A stretch of DNA of 64,000 bases from NCBI RefSeq assembly GCF_000769075.1, contig NZ_JRFC01000038.1, positions 36,949 to 100,948 on the forward strand. Direction: 5' to 3'. Made by a program: the position numbers and the translations under genes. The notes beneath the pieces were generated by a model, which saw only the letters and a list, made by a program, of their open reading frames with translations, had not been told where the DNA came from and did not search any database. Below, piece by piece: positions 45,259 to 54,700 of the stretch (position 1 is its first letter; each line of letters starts with the position of its first letter). The DNA comes from Porphyromonas sp. COT-290 OH3588 (GTDB taxonomy: Bacteria > Bacteroidota > Bacteroidia > Bacteroidales > Porphyromonadaceae).

Positions 45259-46377
45259 ATGAAGAAAAGTATCATTGCTGCGGCTGTCATTGCTGCAGGT
45301 CTATTCGCCTCTTGTGCCAAGGAGCCACAGGGCTACATCATCTCTGGTACAGTACCCGCAGAGGCTCAAGCCAATGGTGAGTACGTTTATCTAATCACCT
45401 TTGATGCAGAGATGCAAGACTACAAGCACATCGATAGTGCTAAGGTAGAGAACAATGCTTTCACATTTGCAGAGCGCACGCCCGAAGATCTCATGGCCGA
45501 CGCCTCTCTGATCCTCAAGAATGAGTACTCAACCCCATTGGTACTAGAGAAAGGTCACATCCAAGTGGATATGACTGCTCCATCGGCTAAGGGGACTAAG
45601 CTCAACGATGCACTAGCCGCCTACACGGGCAAGATCGACAGCATGTCTAAGTCTATGGGCGAGCATATTGGTCGTCTACGTGCCATGGAGGACGAAGCTG
45701 CTGCAATAGCAGAGTACGAGGAGCTACTCAAAGGCTACAATAATGCACTCAAAGCAGACTCCGAGCGACTCCTAGCCGAGTATCCCAACAACATACTCGG
45801 AGTACTTGCCTTCGAGAACCTGCTCACCTCCGAAGAAGACATTGATGCTAAACGTCTAGAGGAGCTCAAGGCCAAGGTTGCTCCTGAGCTACAAGCGATG
45901 CCTCGCATCAAGAAGCATCTGGATATGCTGGAGTCCAAGTTCCGCACCGATGTTGGCCAAATGTTCATTGACTTCGAGGGCGTAGATAGCAATGGTGCAG
46001 CCAATAAGCTGAGCGACTTTGTAGGAAAAGGACACTATACGCTTGTAGACTTCTGGGCTTCATGGTGCGGTCCTTGTCGCAGAGAGATGCCTAACCTAAT
46101 CAAAGTACGCGACACATACGGCAAGAAGGGGCTTACTATCGTGGGCGTAGCTGTATGGGACGAAATGGAGAAGCACGTCAAGGCAGTTGAGGAAGACAAG
46201 ATCACATGGCCACAAATCTTCAACAAGGACGAGGCGACTAAGCTCTACGGCATCACAGGCATTCCTCATATCATTCTTTTCGGCCCCGATGGTACGATCA
46301 TAGCTCGCGATTTACGTGGCGAGGGCATCTCGGAGAAACTCGACGAAATACTGCAAGCTAACGGCGGCAAGCTCTAA
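45259..46377 (+). CDS. TlpA-type thiol-disulfide oxidoreductase lipoprotein with DUF4369
   Basis: 372 residues. A lipoprotein signal (IAAGLFASCAKE, lipid Cys near 20) is followed by a DUF4369 domain (about 25-120), a helical linker and a thioredoxin fold (about 235-370). The active site CGPC is Cys270-Cys273 in DFWASWCGPCRREMPN, with cis-Pro in GITGIPHIILFGPDG. It reduces or isomerises disulfides in the periplasm. The partner is unknown. Confidence 0.92.
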   Translation: MKKSIIAAAVIAAGLFASCAKEPQGYIISGTVPAEAQANGEYVYLITFDAEMQDYKHIDSAKVENNAFTFAERTPEDLMADASLILKNEYSTPLVLEKGHIQVDMTAPSAKGTKLNDALAAYTGKIDSMSKSMGEHIGRLRAMEDEAAAIAEYEELLKGYNNALKADSERLLAEYPNNILGVLAFENLLTSEEDIDAKRLEELKAKVAPELQAMPRIKKHLDMLESKFRTDVGQMFIDFEGVDSNGAANKLSDFVGKGHYTLVDFWASWCGPCRREMPNLIKVRDTYGKKGLTIVGVAVWDEMEKHVKAVEEDKITWPQIFNKDEATKLYGITGIPHIILFGPDGTIIARDLRGEGISEKLDEILQANGGKL

Positions 46378-46440
46378 AACCCCGAGGCACGATATGACGC
46401 CCAAGCTCTACTCGGTGGTCTAAAGCGTCATACTACTAGC

Positions 46441-46511
46441 AAGACCAAAGCCAGATACTTATGACAATCCTAGCGATTGCACAAGTATCTGGCTTTGGTC
46501 TTAGCTTTTTT
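46441..46511. terminator. Bidirectional terminator between thioredoxin and rhodanese genes
   Basis: A perfect 20-bp stem: 46441-46460 with 46483-46502, loop of 22 bases, followed by AGCTTTTTT on +. The A-rich arms suit both converging genes. Confidence 0.92.
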
Positions 46512-46525
46512 CTAGGTCTGTGTAG

Positions 46526-46912
46526 CTAGAGTCCTTGCTTGATCGAGGCTACATGATCCCATGTACCGCCATTGATAACGCCCTTGATACCGTTGCGCTC
46601 AAGGATACTCTTGGCTTGGGAACTTCTATTACCACTGCGGCAAAAAACCACAATACCTTTCTTGTTCTTAAACTCCGCCACACGAGCCCCCACATCATTG
46701 AGGGGGATATTGACGGCACCGGGGACACTACCAGAGGCAAACTCTGCCGGCGTACGCACATCGACCAAGAATGCACCCTCACGAATGGCATTGGCAATAG
46801 TCTGATCGTCGGACTGTCCTAGTAGGTTCTTCAAAAATCCAAACATAACGAATACTATAATTATAACGGGGATAGCGATTGACGCTATTTTTTTGATACT
46901 CTGCTTTGACAT
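46526..46912 (-). CDS. Membrane-anchored rhodanese-like protein
   Basis: 128 residues. One N-terminal helix (about 8-28, IASIAIPVIIIVFVMFGFL) anchors a single rhodanese domain (about 38-128). The active-site Cys lies in VVFCRSGNRSSQAK. It would transfer sulfane sulfur or handle persulfides at the membrane. It overlaps the 3' end of the MBL-rhodanese gene by 28 bp, so the two are translationally linked. Confidence 0.9.
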   Translation of the reverse strand: MSKQSIKKIASIAIPVIIIVFVMFGFLKNLLGQSDDQTIANAIREGAFLVDVRTPAEFASGSVPGAVNIPLNDVGARVAEFKNKKGIVVFCRSGNRSSQAKSILERNGIKGVINGGTWDHVASIKQGL

Positions 46913-48300
46913 ACATAATCTGTTTTGGGGACATCAGTCTGGGCAATGGCACCAAAGCCTCCCTCAATGTCTGTGAATGAGCGGTAGCCTCTTGCCTGCA
47001 AGATGCTAGCAGCGATCATACTGCGGTATCCACCTGCACAGTGCAGATAGAAATGCCTATCACGTGGCAGGTCGCTTATCCAGTCGTTGATGTAGGCAAG
47101 CGGACGGCTATAAGCATCAACTATATGCTCGGCCGCATACTCGCTCTCCTTGCGTACGTCGATTACGAGCGTTTCGTCGGCCTTGAACTGTTGTGCGAAC
47201 TCTGCGGCGGAAATGCGCTCTACCGAATCTGTCTCTCGGCCTGAAGCCTGCCAAGCCTCAAATCCACCGGAGAGATAGCCAAGCACATGGTCGAAGCCCA
47301 CACGGCTGAGCCTTGTGATCGCCTCTTCTTCTCGACCAGCGTCTACAACGAGCAGCAGAGGCTGCTTGACGTCTACGATCATCGTACCCACCCAAGGGGC
47401 AAAGTCGCCGTCTATCCCGATGTTGATAGAGCGAGGAATGAAGCCCTTGGCGAAAACTCCCGGAGCACGTGCATCTAGCACCAAGGCTCCCGATGCCTCG
47501 GCTACGGCCTCGAAGTCCTTTGGCGATAGGGGCACTAGCCCACGCTCAAGTACACGATCAATGCTATCGTAGCCCAGTTTATTCATCGCCACATTACCGC
47601 CAAAGTAGGCAGGAGGAGGCAAGAGCCCCTCGGTAACGGCTGCGACGAATGCCTCTTTGCTTGGCTGGTTGAGGGCATAGTTCACTCGCTTTTGGTTACC
47701 TAGACTATCGACTGTTTCCTTCATCATATTCTTACCACAAGCCGAGCCTGCACCATGGGTCGGGTAGACTGTAATATCGTCCGATAGAGGGAGGATCTTG
47801 TTGTACAGGCTCTCGTAGAGCAGCCCTGCAAGCTCCTCTTGAGTGAGATTGGCAGCCTTCTGAGCTAGATCGGGGCGGCCCACATCACCTAGGAAGAGGG
47901 TATCGCCACTAAAAAGAGCCGTTTCCTTACCGTCCTCGTCGATAAGCAAGAAGCACGAGCTCTCCATCGTATGCCCGGGAGTATGTAGGACACGTACTCT
48001 TGCCTTACCTACCTCAAAAGTCTGATTGTCCTCTGCCACGATAGCCTCGAAGCCGGGTTGAGCCGTAGGGCCATAGACGATAGGGGCCCCTGTGGCCTTG
48101 CTCAGATCAATATGTCCGCTTACGAAATCGGCGTGGAAGTGTGTCTCGAAGATGTATTTGAGCTGCACACCATCACGCTTGAGCCTATCGAGATAGGGCG
48201 TTACCTCACGCAGAGGGTCGATGATGGCGGCCTCGCCCATTGAGGTAATGTAGTAGGCACCCTGTGCTAGGCAGCCCGTGTAAATCTGTTCTACTGTCAT
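46885..48300 (-). CDS. MBL-fold persulfide dioxygenase fused to two rhodanese domains (CstB-like)
   Basis: 471 residues. The metallo-beta-lactamase domain (about 1-235) has THFHADFVSGH, HTPGHT and FSGDTLFLGDVGRPDL, as in ETHE1/persulfide dioxygenases. Two rhodanese domains follow. The first (about 260-350) has Asp at the nucleophile position (VVDAGREEE), so it is probably inactive. The second (about 360-460) has an active Cys in LHCAGGYRSM. This order matches CstB, which oxidises low-molecular-weight persulfides to thiosulfate. Cytoplasmic. Confidence 0.92.
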   Translation of the reverse strand: MTVEQIYTGCLAQGAYYITSMGEAAIIDPLREVTPYLDRLKRDGVQLKYIFETHFHADFVSGHIDLSKATGAPIVYGPTAQPGFEAIVAEDNQTFEVGKARVRVLHTPGHTMESSCFLLIDEDGKETALFSGDTLFLGDVGRPDLAQKAANLTQEELAGLLYESLYNKILPLSDDITVYPTHGAGSACGKNMMKETVDSLGNQKRVNYALNQPSKEAFVAAVTEGLLPPPAYFGGNVAMNKLGYDSIDRVLERGLVPLSPKDFEAVAEASGALVLDARAPGVFAKGFIPRSINIGIDGDFAPWVGTMIVDVKQPLLLVVDAGREEEAITRLSRVGFDHVLGYLSGGFEAWQASGRETDSVERISAAEFAQQFKADETLVIDVRKESEYAAEHIVDAYSRPLAYINDWISDLPRDRHFYLHCAGGYRSMIAASILQARGYRSFTDIEGGFGAIAQTDVPKTDYVCQSRVSKK

Positions 48301-48333
48301 AGTTGTTGAATGCTTTAATGTTTATTGACGCTA

Positions 48334-48382
48334 CAAAGATGCGGCAAGCTGGCAAACTGCACAGCTACTTTTGTCACACAAG
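48334..48382 (-). promoter_or_regulatory. Operator-promoter upstream of the MBL-rhodanese gene
   Basis: Minus strand: CTTGTGTGACAAAAGTAGCTG reads leftward from 48382. TTGTGTGAC is 48381-48373, and 35 bp on comes CATCTTTG (48341-48334), a -7 box with one deviation. The block nearly repeats the one at 49215-49263. Confidence 0.65.
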
Positions 48383-48390
48383 GGCTATGG

Positions 48391-49203
48391 CTAGGCTAGG
48401 AATAGCTCTCTCAAGATGATATACAGCCCCATCACGAGTACAAACCAGCCGAAAGCAGGCTTGAGCTTAGCTCCGTCGATGAGCTGAGATAGCTTCATGC
48501 CGACGAATATGCCCCCAATAGCAAAAGCCGTAACAGCCAATAGTAGGCCCCAATCCAAGCCTGCCAAATCTCTCTCGCCGAGGAACCCTAATAGGGACTT
48601 GGCTGCGATGATCACAAGAGAAGTGCCGACAGCTTGCTTCATAGGCAGGGAGCCCAGAAGCACCAAGGCAGGGATAATCAAGAAGCCACCCCCAGCGCCT
48701 ACCAACCCCGTGAGCGTACCGACCACGGTTCCCTCAAGCAGAATAAGCAGATAGGGCGACCGTCCACGGCTCTGCGCCTTACTCTCTTGCACCCCCTGCG
48801 GGCGTATCATACCGATAGAGGCAACCAACATCAGCACAGCGAATAGGAGCATTAGGAGCATACCACGGTCTAGAACAAAGCTCCCCAGCTGCAAGACCTG
48901 CTCGGGGATCGCAGGCACTAGATAGGCCCTCGTCAGGTAGACAGCCACGATAGAGGGTAACCCAAAAAGGATAGCCGTAGGGACGTCTACCAGCTGCCGA
49001 CGAAAGTAAGACACACTACCCACAACACTCGTTACCCCCACGACAAATAGTGAATATGCCGTAGCCAATACGGGGTCTACCCCCAGCAAATAGACCAATA
49101 CGGGGACGGTGAGGATACTGCCCCCGCCACCGACTAGACCTAGAGCCAAACCAATAAGAATAGATGCTAGATAACCGACTAAGTACATAATAGATGATAG
49201 CAT
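48391..49203 (-). CDS. Sulfite exporter TauE/SafE (TSUP) family protein
   Basis: 270 residues with about eight membrane helices in two halves. Each half has the Gly-rich family motif: [20 protein letters not shown] (about 18-37) and [20 protein letters not shown]. It exports sulfite or other small sulfur anions at the inner membrane. It is placed between the Crp/Fnr gene and the persulfide dioxygenase. The start may instead be the Met at 49188, since the predicted transcript start (about 49209) leaves almost no leader for 49203. Confidence 0.9.
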   Translation of the reverse strand: MLSSIMYLVGYLASILIGLALGLVGGGGSILTVPVLVYLLGVDPVLATAYSLFVVGVTSVVGSVSYFRRQLVDVPTAILFGLPSIVAVYLTRAYLVPAIPEQVLQLGSFVLDRGMLLMLLFAVLMLVASIGMIRPQGVQESKAQSRGRSPYLLILLEGTVVGTLTGLVGAGGGFLIIPALVLLGSLPMKQAVGTSLVIIAAKSLLGFLGERDLAGLDWGLLLAVTAFAIGGIFVGMKLSQLIDGAKLKPAFGWFVLVMGLYIILRELFLA

Positions 49204-49214
49204 TTGTGATGAAA

Positions 49215-49263
49215 CAAAGGTCGCCTATCTAGTGCAGGTGTACTGCTACTTTGGTCACACAAG
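49215..49263 (-). promoter_or_regulatory. Operator-promoter upstream of the TauE-type gene
   Basis: Minus strand: CTTGTGTGACCAAAGTAGCAG reads leftward from 49263. TTGTGTGAC is 49262-49254, and 35 bp on comes GACCTTTG (49222-49215). It overlaps the last codons and stop of the Crp/Fnr gene. Confidence 0.65.
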
Positions 49264-49896
49264 CGTGATTTTGTTGCGTCCCAACTGCACCTGCCCTGCC
49301 TCCTCGAGCTGTTTGAGCAGCCTCGACACTACTGCTCGTGCCGTACCTAGCTCACTGGCCAGCTGCTCGTGGGTAATGGCTATGGTAGACGAGGCAGTGA
49401 GCTCGGCCTTTTTGCCCAAGAGTGCGAGGAGCCGTTCGTCTACTTTCTTGAAGGCTATGGCGTTGATCGTCTCGAGTAGCTCCTCGAAGCGCTTGTGATA
49501 CGAACGGAATATATAGTCTAGCCACTCGGGGTGCTCCTTGATGAAGAGAGAAACTTTGTCCACAGGGAGGAAGAGAATCTCGGCATCGTCCTCGATCTCT
49601 ACCTTAACCTTACTAGGCTCGTTGTGCAGCCCCCCGAGGAAAGACATAATACAGCTCTCACCCGCCTTGATATAGTAGAGTAAGATCTCTCGGCCATCGT
49701 CCTCGGTGCGGATTACCTTCATGACCCCTCGAATAACTATCGGGATCGAGCGAATGTGGGCGTGCTCGTTGAGGATAACGCTCCCAGCCTCGTAGGTTTT
49801 GAGGATACTATGCTCATAGAGCTTGGCTACCAGCTCTGGAGATGAGCGAAACTCGGCAATGTCTTCTAGATACTTCATAGAGGCAAACTTACTCAT
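49255..49896 (-). CDS. Crp/Fnr family transcriptional regulator
   Basis: 213 residues: cyclic-nucleotide-binding-type beta barrel (about 20-120), dimer helix, and C-terminal helix-turn-helix (about 165-213, THEQLASELGTARAVVSRLLK). The only Cys is Cys82 in GESCIMSFLGG, so it is not an Fe-S Fnr. That Cys, in the effector barrel, is a candidate persulfide/redox sensor. It is likely the regulator of the sulfur genes downstream. The regulatory link is inferred. Confidence 0.92.
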   Translation of the reverse strand: MSKFASMKYLEDIAEFRSSPELVAKLYEHSILKTYEAGSVILNEHAHIRSIPIVIRGVMKVIRTEDDGREILLYYIKAGESCIMSFLGGLHNEPSKVKVEIEDDAEILFLPVDKVSLFIKEHPEWLDYIFRSYHKRFEELLETINAIAFKKVDERLLALLGKKAELTASSTIAITHEQLASELGTARAVVSRLLKQLEEAGQVQLGRNKITLV

Positions 49897-50738
49897 TTAC
49901 CCACAGAAATCATAGTACTAAAGACTTTGGAGAGAAGAAAATCATTGGTATTCGATCAACTGTCTAGAAAAGCCCGAAAGTAGCTGACCTAATCTTATTG
50001 CACCCACAGCCCCCCCCTCTTGGAGCATCGAAGGCTGTCGAACGTAAGCACTACCCAAACGGAGAGTGATCCAGAGCTTATCCTAAGCTAAGCAAGACTG
50101 GCAGTACTCCAAGCAGAGGCAATACAGCCACAGAGAAGCCGAACCAATTACGCTCGCTTCGAGGCTTCATTTGTCTACGATTTTCGTCAAGAAGTGTAAA
50201 TATATTAGCCACAAATTCTTAAAAACACATGAGCTATTCATCAAGACTAGTGAGAGGATTTGAAAAGATTGAAGGGAAGAATCTCGGAGATTGATGGACT
50301 AACCTTGGAAGGTATCTCCATCAATCACGGAGCATTGATGGGAAGAAATGGCCAAACGAGTGCTACGATCGGAGCGATCTCCTCCAAAAATCACGACATA
50401 CATCTATATATCAACAAATTAACAAAACAAGATTTTAAGCCTCTATTTCCGTTTGGCTGGGGCCTAGGAGCCCAGCCAAGGTCGGACGTAATCTAGAGCC
50501 TCCCAGAGGCCAAATACGAGGTCTACTCTTGGCAAGAGCTCATTTCGCTGCTACCCGATCGACACACCCAAGGCACTTCAATCATATAAATCACAGAGCC
50601 TCCTTTGTTAAAATATCCAAACAAATTTAGTTGCGACTATTCGAGCCAACAACCAAACTCTTCCCTACCTTTGGGGGCCACAAGTATTAGAAGTAATTTG
50701 ATACATTTACCTCGTAAACATTATTCATAGTATCGCAA
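49897..50738. other. Long intergenic region with repeat copy D
   Basis: 842 bp. Copy D of the dispersed element fills 50265-50532; the frame at 50260-50496 lies inside it. A -7 box TACCTTTG lies at 50666-50673, 66 bp before the next gene, with no clear -33 partner. No promoter was identified for the leftward Crp/Fnr gene. Confidence 0.6.
50265..50532 (+). repeat. Dispersed intergenic element, copy D
   Basis: GAAGGGAAGA (50271-50280) and GATGGGAAGAA (50337-50347) are 66 bp apart and flank the perfect stem GATTGATGGA (50289-50298)/TCCATCAATC (50317-50326). A second stem TTGGCTGGG (50453-50461)/CCCAGCCAA (50471-50479) precedes the 3' block AGAGCCTCCCAGAGGCC plus AAATACGAGGT from 50495, 158 bp after the second motif. 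Confidence 0.85.
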
Positions 50739-51365
50739 ATGGTTGCCAACAATATAGACCCTATTCTAGAGAAAATCACAGTTATAGAACATGGCTTTCG
50801 GCATATTCTTGATGCCCTAGAGGAGGTATTATCTCAATACTCAGAAAAGGAGTGTCTTGATATAGCCATCAGCCTTACCACTCACGAGGCCTATCAAGTA
50901 CGTATGCTCTCCACTGCTCTACTAGGGCGGCTAGCCGCCTCAAAACATATCAAAGCATACCAAGTACTTAAAGAACACATAGGCCTTGACCCTAACTGGC
51001 GTGTACAGGAAATGCTTGCCATGGCTTTCGATACCATTTGTAGAGGACAAGGATACGAGCAGTCCCTCCCGATAATCCAAGAATGGCTCTCAGACAAGAA
51101 CCCCAACATCATTAGAGCAGTAACAGAGGGGCTTCGTGTTTGGACTAGTAGACCATTCTTCAAAGAACATATAGCTCTTGCCATTGAGCTCCTCAGCCAG
51201 CACAAAGCGCACAAGAGCGAATATGTGCGTAAATCCGTAGGCAACGCTCTCAAAGACATTAGCAAAAAACATGCAGGACTCATAGCAGAGGAACTGGCTC
51301 ACTGGGATCTATCCAACCCATTAATTCGATTTACACATAAGCACGCTTGCAAAAACCTTCAATAA
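50739..51365 (+). CDS. HEAT-like repeat protein of the DNA alkylation repair type
   Basis: 208 residues, all helical. The segments NIIRAVTEGLRVWTSRPFF and SEYVRKSVGNALKDISKKH match the DNA_alkylation (AlkC/AlkD-like HEAT) family, whose members bind DNA and, in AlkC/AlkD, excise alkylated bases. Whether this shorter member is a glycosylase is not clear. No signal peptide. It stands alone between long non-coding stretches, with a repeat element 200 bp upstream. Confidence 0.7.
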   Translation: MVANNIDPILEKITVIEHGFRHILDALEEVLSQYSEKECLDIAISLTTHEAYQVRMLSTALLGRLAASKHIKAYQVLKEHIGLDPNWRVQEMLAMAFDTICRGQGYEQSLPIIQEWLSDKNPNIIRAVTEGLRVWTSRPFFKEHIALAIELLSQHKAHKSEYVRKSVGNALKDISKKHAGLIAEELAHWDLSNPLIRFTHKHACKNLQ

Positions 51366-51726
51366 TCTCACATATTAATAATTATATCGCGCATTAGAGG
51401 GCTCTAAGGCCAAGGGGAACTAGAACCTACTCAAGTGTATACATCAAGCAGACGGCTAAGTCCGCACAGAGTAGATGTCGCAAGCTACTTGGGCTGTTTC
51501 CGTATTATGATCTCCCTCTTTTACCAATCAGTAGCACAGCGAAACGAAGAGATTAGACACACGCCCTCACAACGACAATAGATTTGATCACAGCCATAAA
51601 CGAGCCTAACGAACACACCTCCCAGATAGCCCCTTAGCGACTCCAAGACAACCGCCAATAAGCACTCGGGAATGACTATATTTGTACAAATTCAACAATG
51701 TAGAAAGCTAATTAACACCAACGATC
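51366..51726. other. Intergenic region upstream of the GH2 gene
   Basis: 361 bp without an ORF or notable hairpin. A -7 box TATATTTG at 51677-51684, 42 bp before the ATG, is the probable promoter core; no TTG lies at the expected -33 position. Confidence 0.5.
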
Positions 51727-54700
51727 ATGCGCAAAGCCACGCTTATTGTACTGTGTATAGCCATAGCCCTACCCGCTCTGGCGAGTATTCCACCGCCTCT
51801 TAGAGGATTTAGCTATCAGCAAGAAGTCGCTCCGACGGGCAGAGAGTGGGAGAATCCCGAGGCATATGCCCTCAACAAAGAGCAGCCTCGTGCACACTTC
51901 TTCTCCTTCGCCTCCGTAGCCTCTGCCGCTCGTGTCCTCCCAGAGCATAGCGAGTATTACCTCTCTCTAGACGGCATATGGCAGTTCCACTGGGTGGGTA
52001 ACCCTAGCGAGCGTCCCGTGGACTTCTACAAAACGAACTTTGATGCCTCCTCTTGGGCCAAGGTACCAGTACCCATGTGCTGGAATGTCTACGGGCTACA
52101 AAAAGACGGACGGCAGAAGTACGGCACTCCTATCTATGTCAATCAGCCAGCTATCTTCTACCACGAGCGCAAGATAGACGACTGGCGAGGAGGCGTGATG
52201 CGCACCCCCCCTACGGACTGGACGACCTACAAGCATCGCAACGAAGTGGGATCGTACCGCCGCACCTTCACAGTCCCCCAAGCGTGGGACGGGCACGAGA
52301 TCTACATCAACTTCGACGGTGTAGATTCATTCTTCTACCTCTGGATTAACGGCCAATATGTAGGCTTCTCCAAGAACTCACGCAATCTGGCCGCCTTCGA
52401 CATCACCTCGTACCTCCGCAGGGGCGAGAACCTAGTAGCCGTAGAGGTCTATCGCAGTAGCGACGGCTCCTTTCTAGAAACACAAGATATGTTTCGTCTG
52501 CCGGGGATTATCCGTTCGGTTTCACTCACAGCCAAGCCCAAGCTCCACATCAGAGATCTACAAGTGATTCCCAACCTCGACGAGCAATACCGCCACGGCG
52601 AGCTCAACATCACGGCCGAGCTACGCAACCACACAGGCAGAGGCATCAAACCCCACAGCATAGACTATTGGCTATACGCCCTACCTCTGTATAGCGATCA
52701 GGCGACACTCGTACGGGAAGCCCATGCACATAGCTCTATCAACAAGCTAGAGACTGGAGGATCGGAGCGATACCGCACGACGCTCAAGCTAGAGTACCCC
52801 AAACTCTGGTCTGCCGAGGCTCCCTATCGCTATGTACTAGTGGCGGAGCTGAAGAACGCCAAGGGGCAGACGACCGAGATCGTATCGACCTACACGGGCT
52901 TCCGCGAGGTGGAGATCAAGGACACCAAAGCCGAGGACGATGAGTTCGGTCTAGCTGGGCGATACTTCTACATCAACGGCCGACCTACCAAGCTCAAGGG
53001 CGTCAACCGCCACGAAACGCACCCAACCACTGGTCACGTACTCACATACGAGCAGATGGAGCAGGAGGTTATGCTGATGAAGCGTGCCAACATCAACCAT
53101 GTACGCAACTCTCACTACCCTACCCACCCATACTTCTATTACCTATGTGATAAGTATGGTATCTACCTAGAGGACGAAGCCAACATCGAGTCGCATCTAT
53201 ATTATTACGGTAAGGAGTCGCTATCGCACGTCCCAGAGTTCGAGGCAGCTCACATCAATCGTATGCTCGAGATGGTACGTGCCAATATCAATAGCCCCAG
53301 CATCGTCATCTGGTCTTTGGGCAACGAGGCGGGACCGGGCAAGACCTTCGTCAAGTGCTACGACCAAACCAAACTCATAGACACCTCTCGCCCCATACAG
53401 TACGAGCGCAACAACGACATCGTTGATATGGGATCGAACCAATACCCCTCGATCTCTTGGGTTAGAGATGCCGTCAAGGGTGGCTACAACATCAAGTATC
53501 CATTCCACATCTCCGAGTATGCCCACTCTATGGGTAACGCTGTGGGCGGGCTACAAGACTACTGGGAGGCCATAGAGTCTACCAACTTCTTTTGCGGTGG
53601 GGCTATATGGGACTGGGTAGATCAATCCCTATACAACTATACCCCCGAGGGGCTGCGCTATATGGCCTATGGTGGGGACTTCGGCGACAAGCCCAACGAC
53701 GGTATGTTTGTGATGAATGGTATCATCTTTGCCGATCGCACTCCCAAGCCTCAGTACTACGAGGTGCAGAAAGTGTATCAGTACATCGGTATCGAAGCAG
53801 AAGACATTCGCTCGGGACGTGTGCAGATCTTCAACAAAAACTACTACACCGACCTCTCGGCCTACGAGCTACACTGGAGCCTCTGGGAGGGTGGTCTGTC
53901 GGTACAGCGGGGTTCGCTCCCGATGCCCAAGGTAGCTCCACGCACTAAGGCTAAGGCAACGATTCCCTTCAGGCTCAATCTGCTCAAACCTCAGCACGAG
54001 TACTTCCTCAAAGTCGAGTGCAAGCTCAAAGAGGATATGCCTTGGGCTAAAGCTGGCTTCACGCAGGCTAGAGAGCAACTACTCGTACAGAGCCCCTCGC
54101 ATAGACAGACACTCGCAGAGGTCGCAGGTGGAGCGACACTCAAGCTCATCAGCCAGCCTAGCCCTACGGTAGTGGGTCGCAACTTCGAGGTGGCCTTCGA
54201 TGCCCAGCAAGGCACAATACACAAGCTGACCTATGATGGGCAAACAATGATTGAGGCTGGTAATGGCCCTAAGCTATCGACCTTCCGAGCTCCGTGCGAC
54301 AACGACATCTGGGCATGGGGGGCTTGGGGTAACCACGGGCTGCACAACCTCAAGCACAGAGTGCTACACACGAGTAGCTACCTGAGAGCGGACGGAGCGG
54401 CGGTCGTGGTCTTCGGCGTAGAGTCGCAAGCTCCCAATGCAGCTAAGCTCTATGACCGCAGAGCTTCGGGGCGCTATCAGGTCGAGGAGCAGACAGACAA
54501 GCCATTTAGCGAAGAAGACTTCAAGATCAACACTAATCAAGTCTGGACCGTCTATCCCGATGGCTCTATCGAGCTACAAAGCAACATTACAAGCAATCTA
54601 GAGAGCCTAGCGCTCGGTCGCCTCGGCTTCGAGGTCATCGTCCCCAAGCGGTACGACACTTATAGCTACTACGGTCGAGGACCAATCAACAACTACTCAG

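Noticed and set aside
50260..50496. 78-codon frame
   Set aside because: It lies within repeat copy D, starts on a non-ATG codon and has no counterpart in the other copies.
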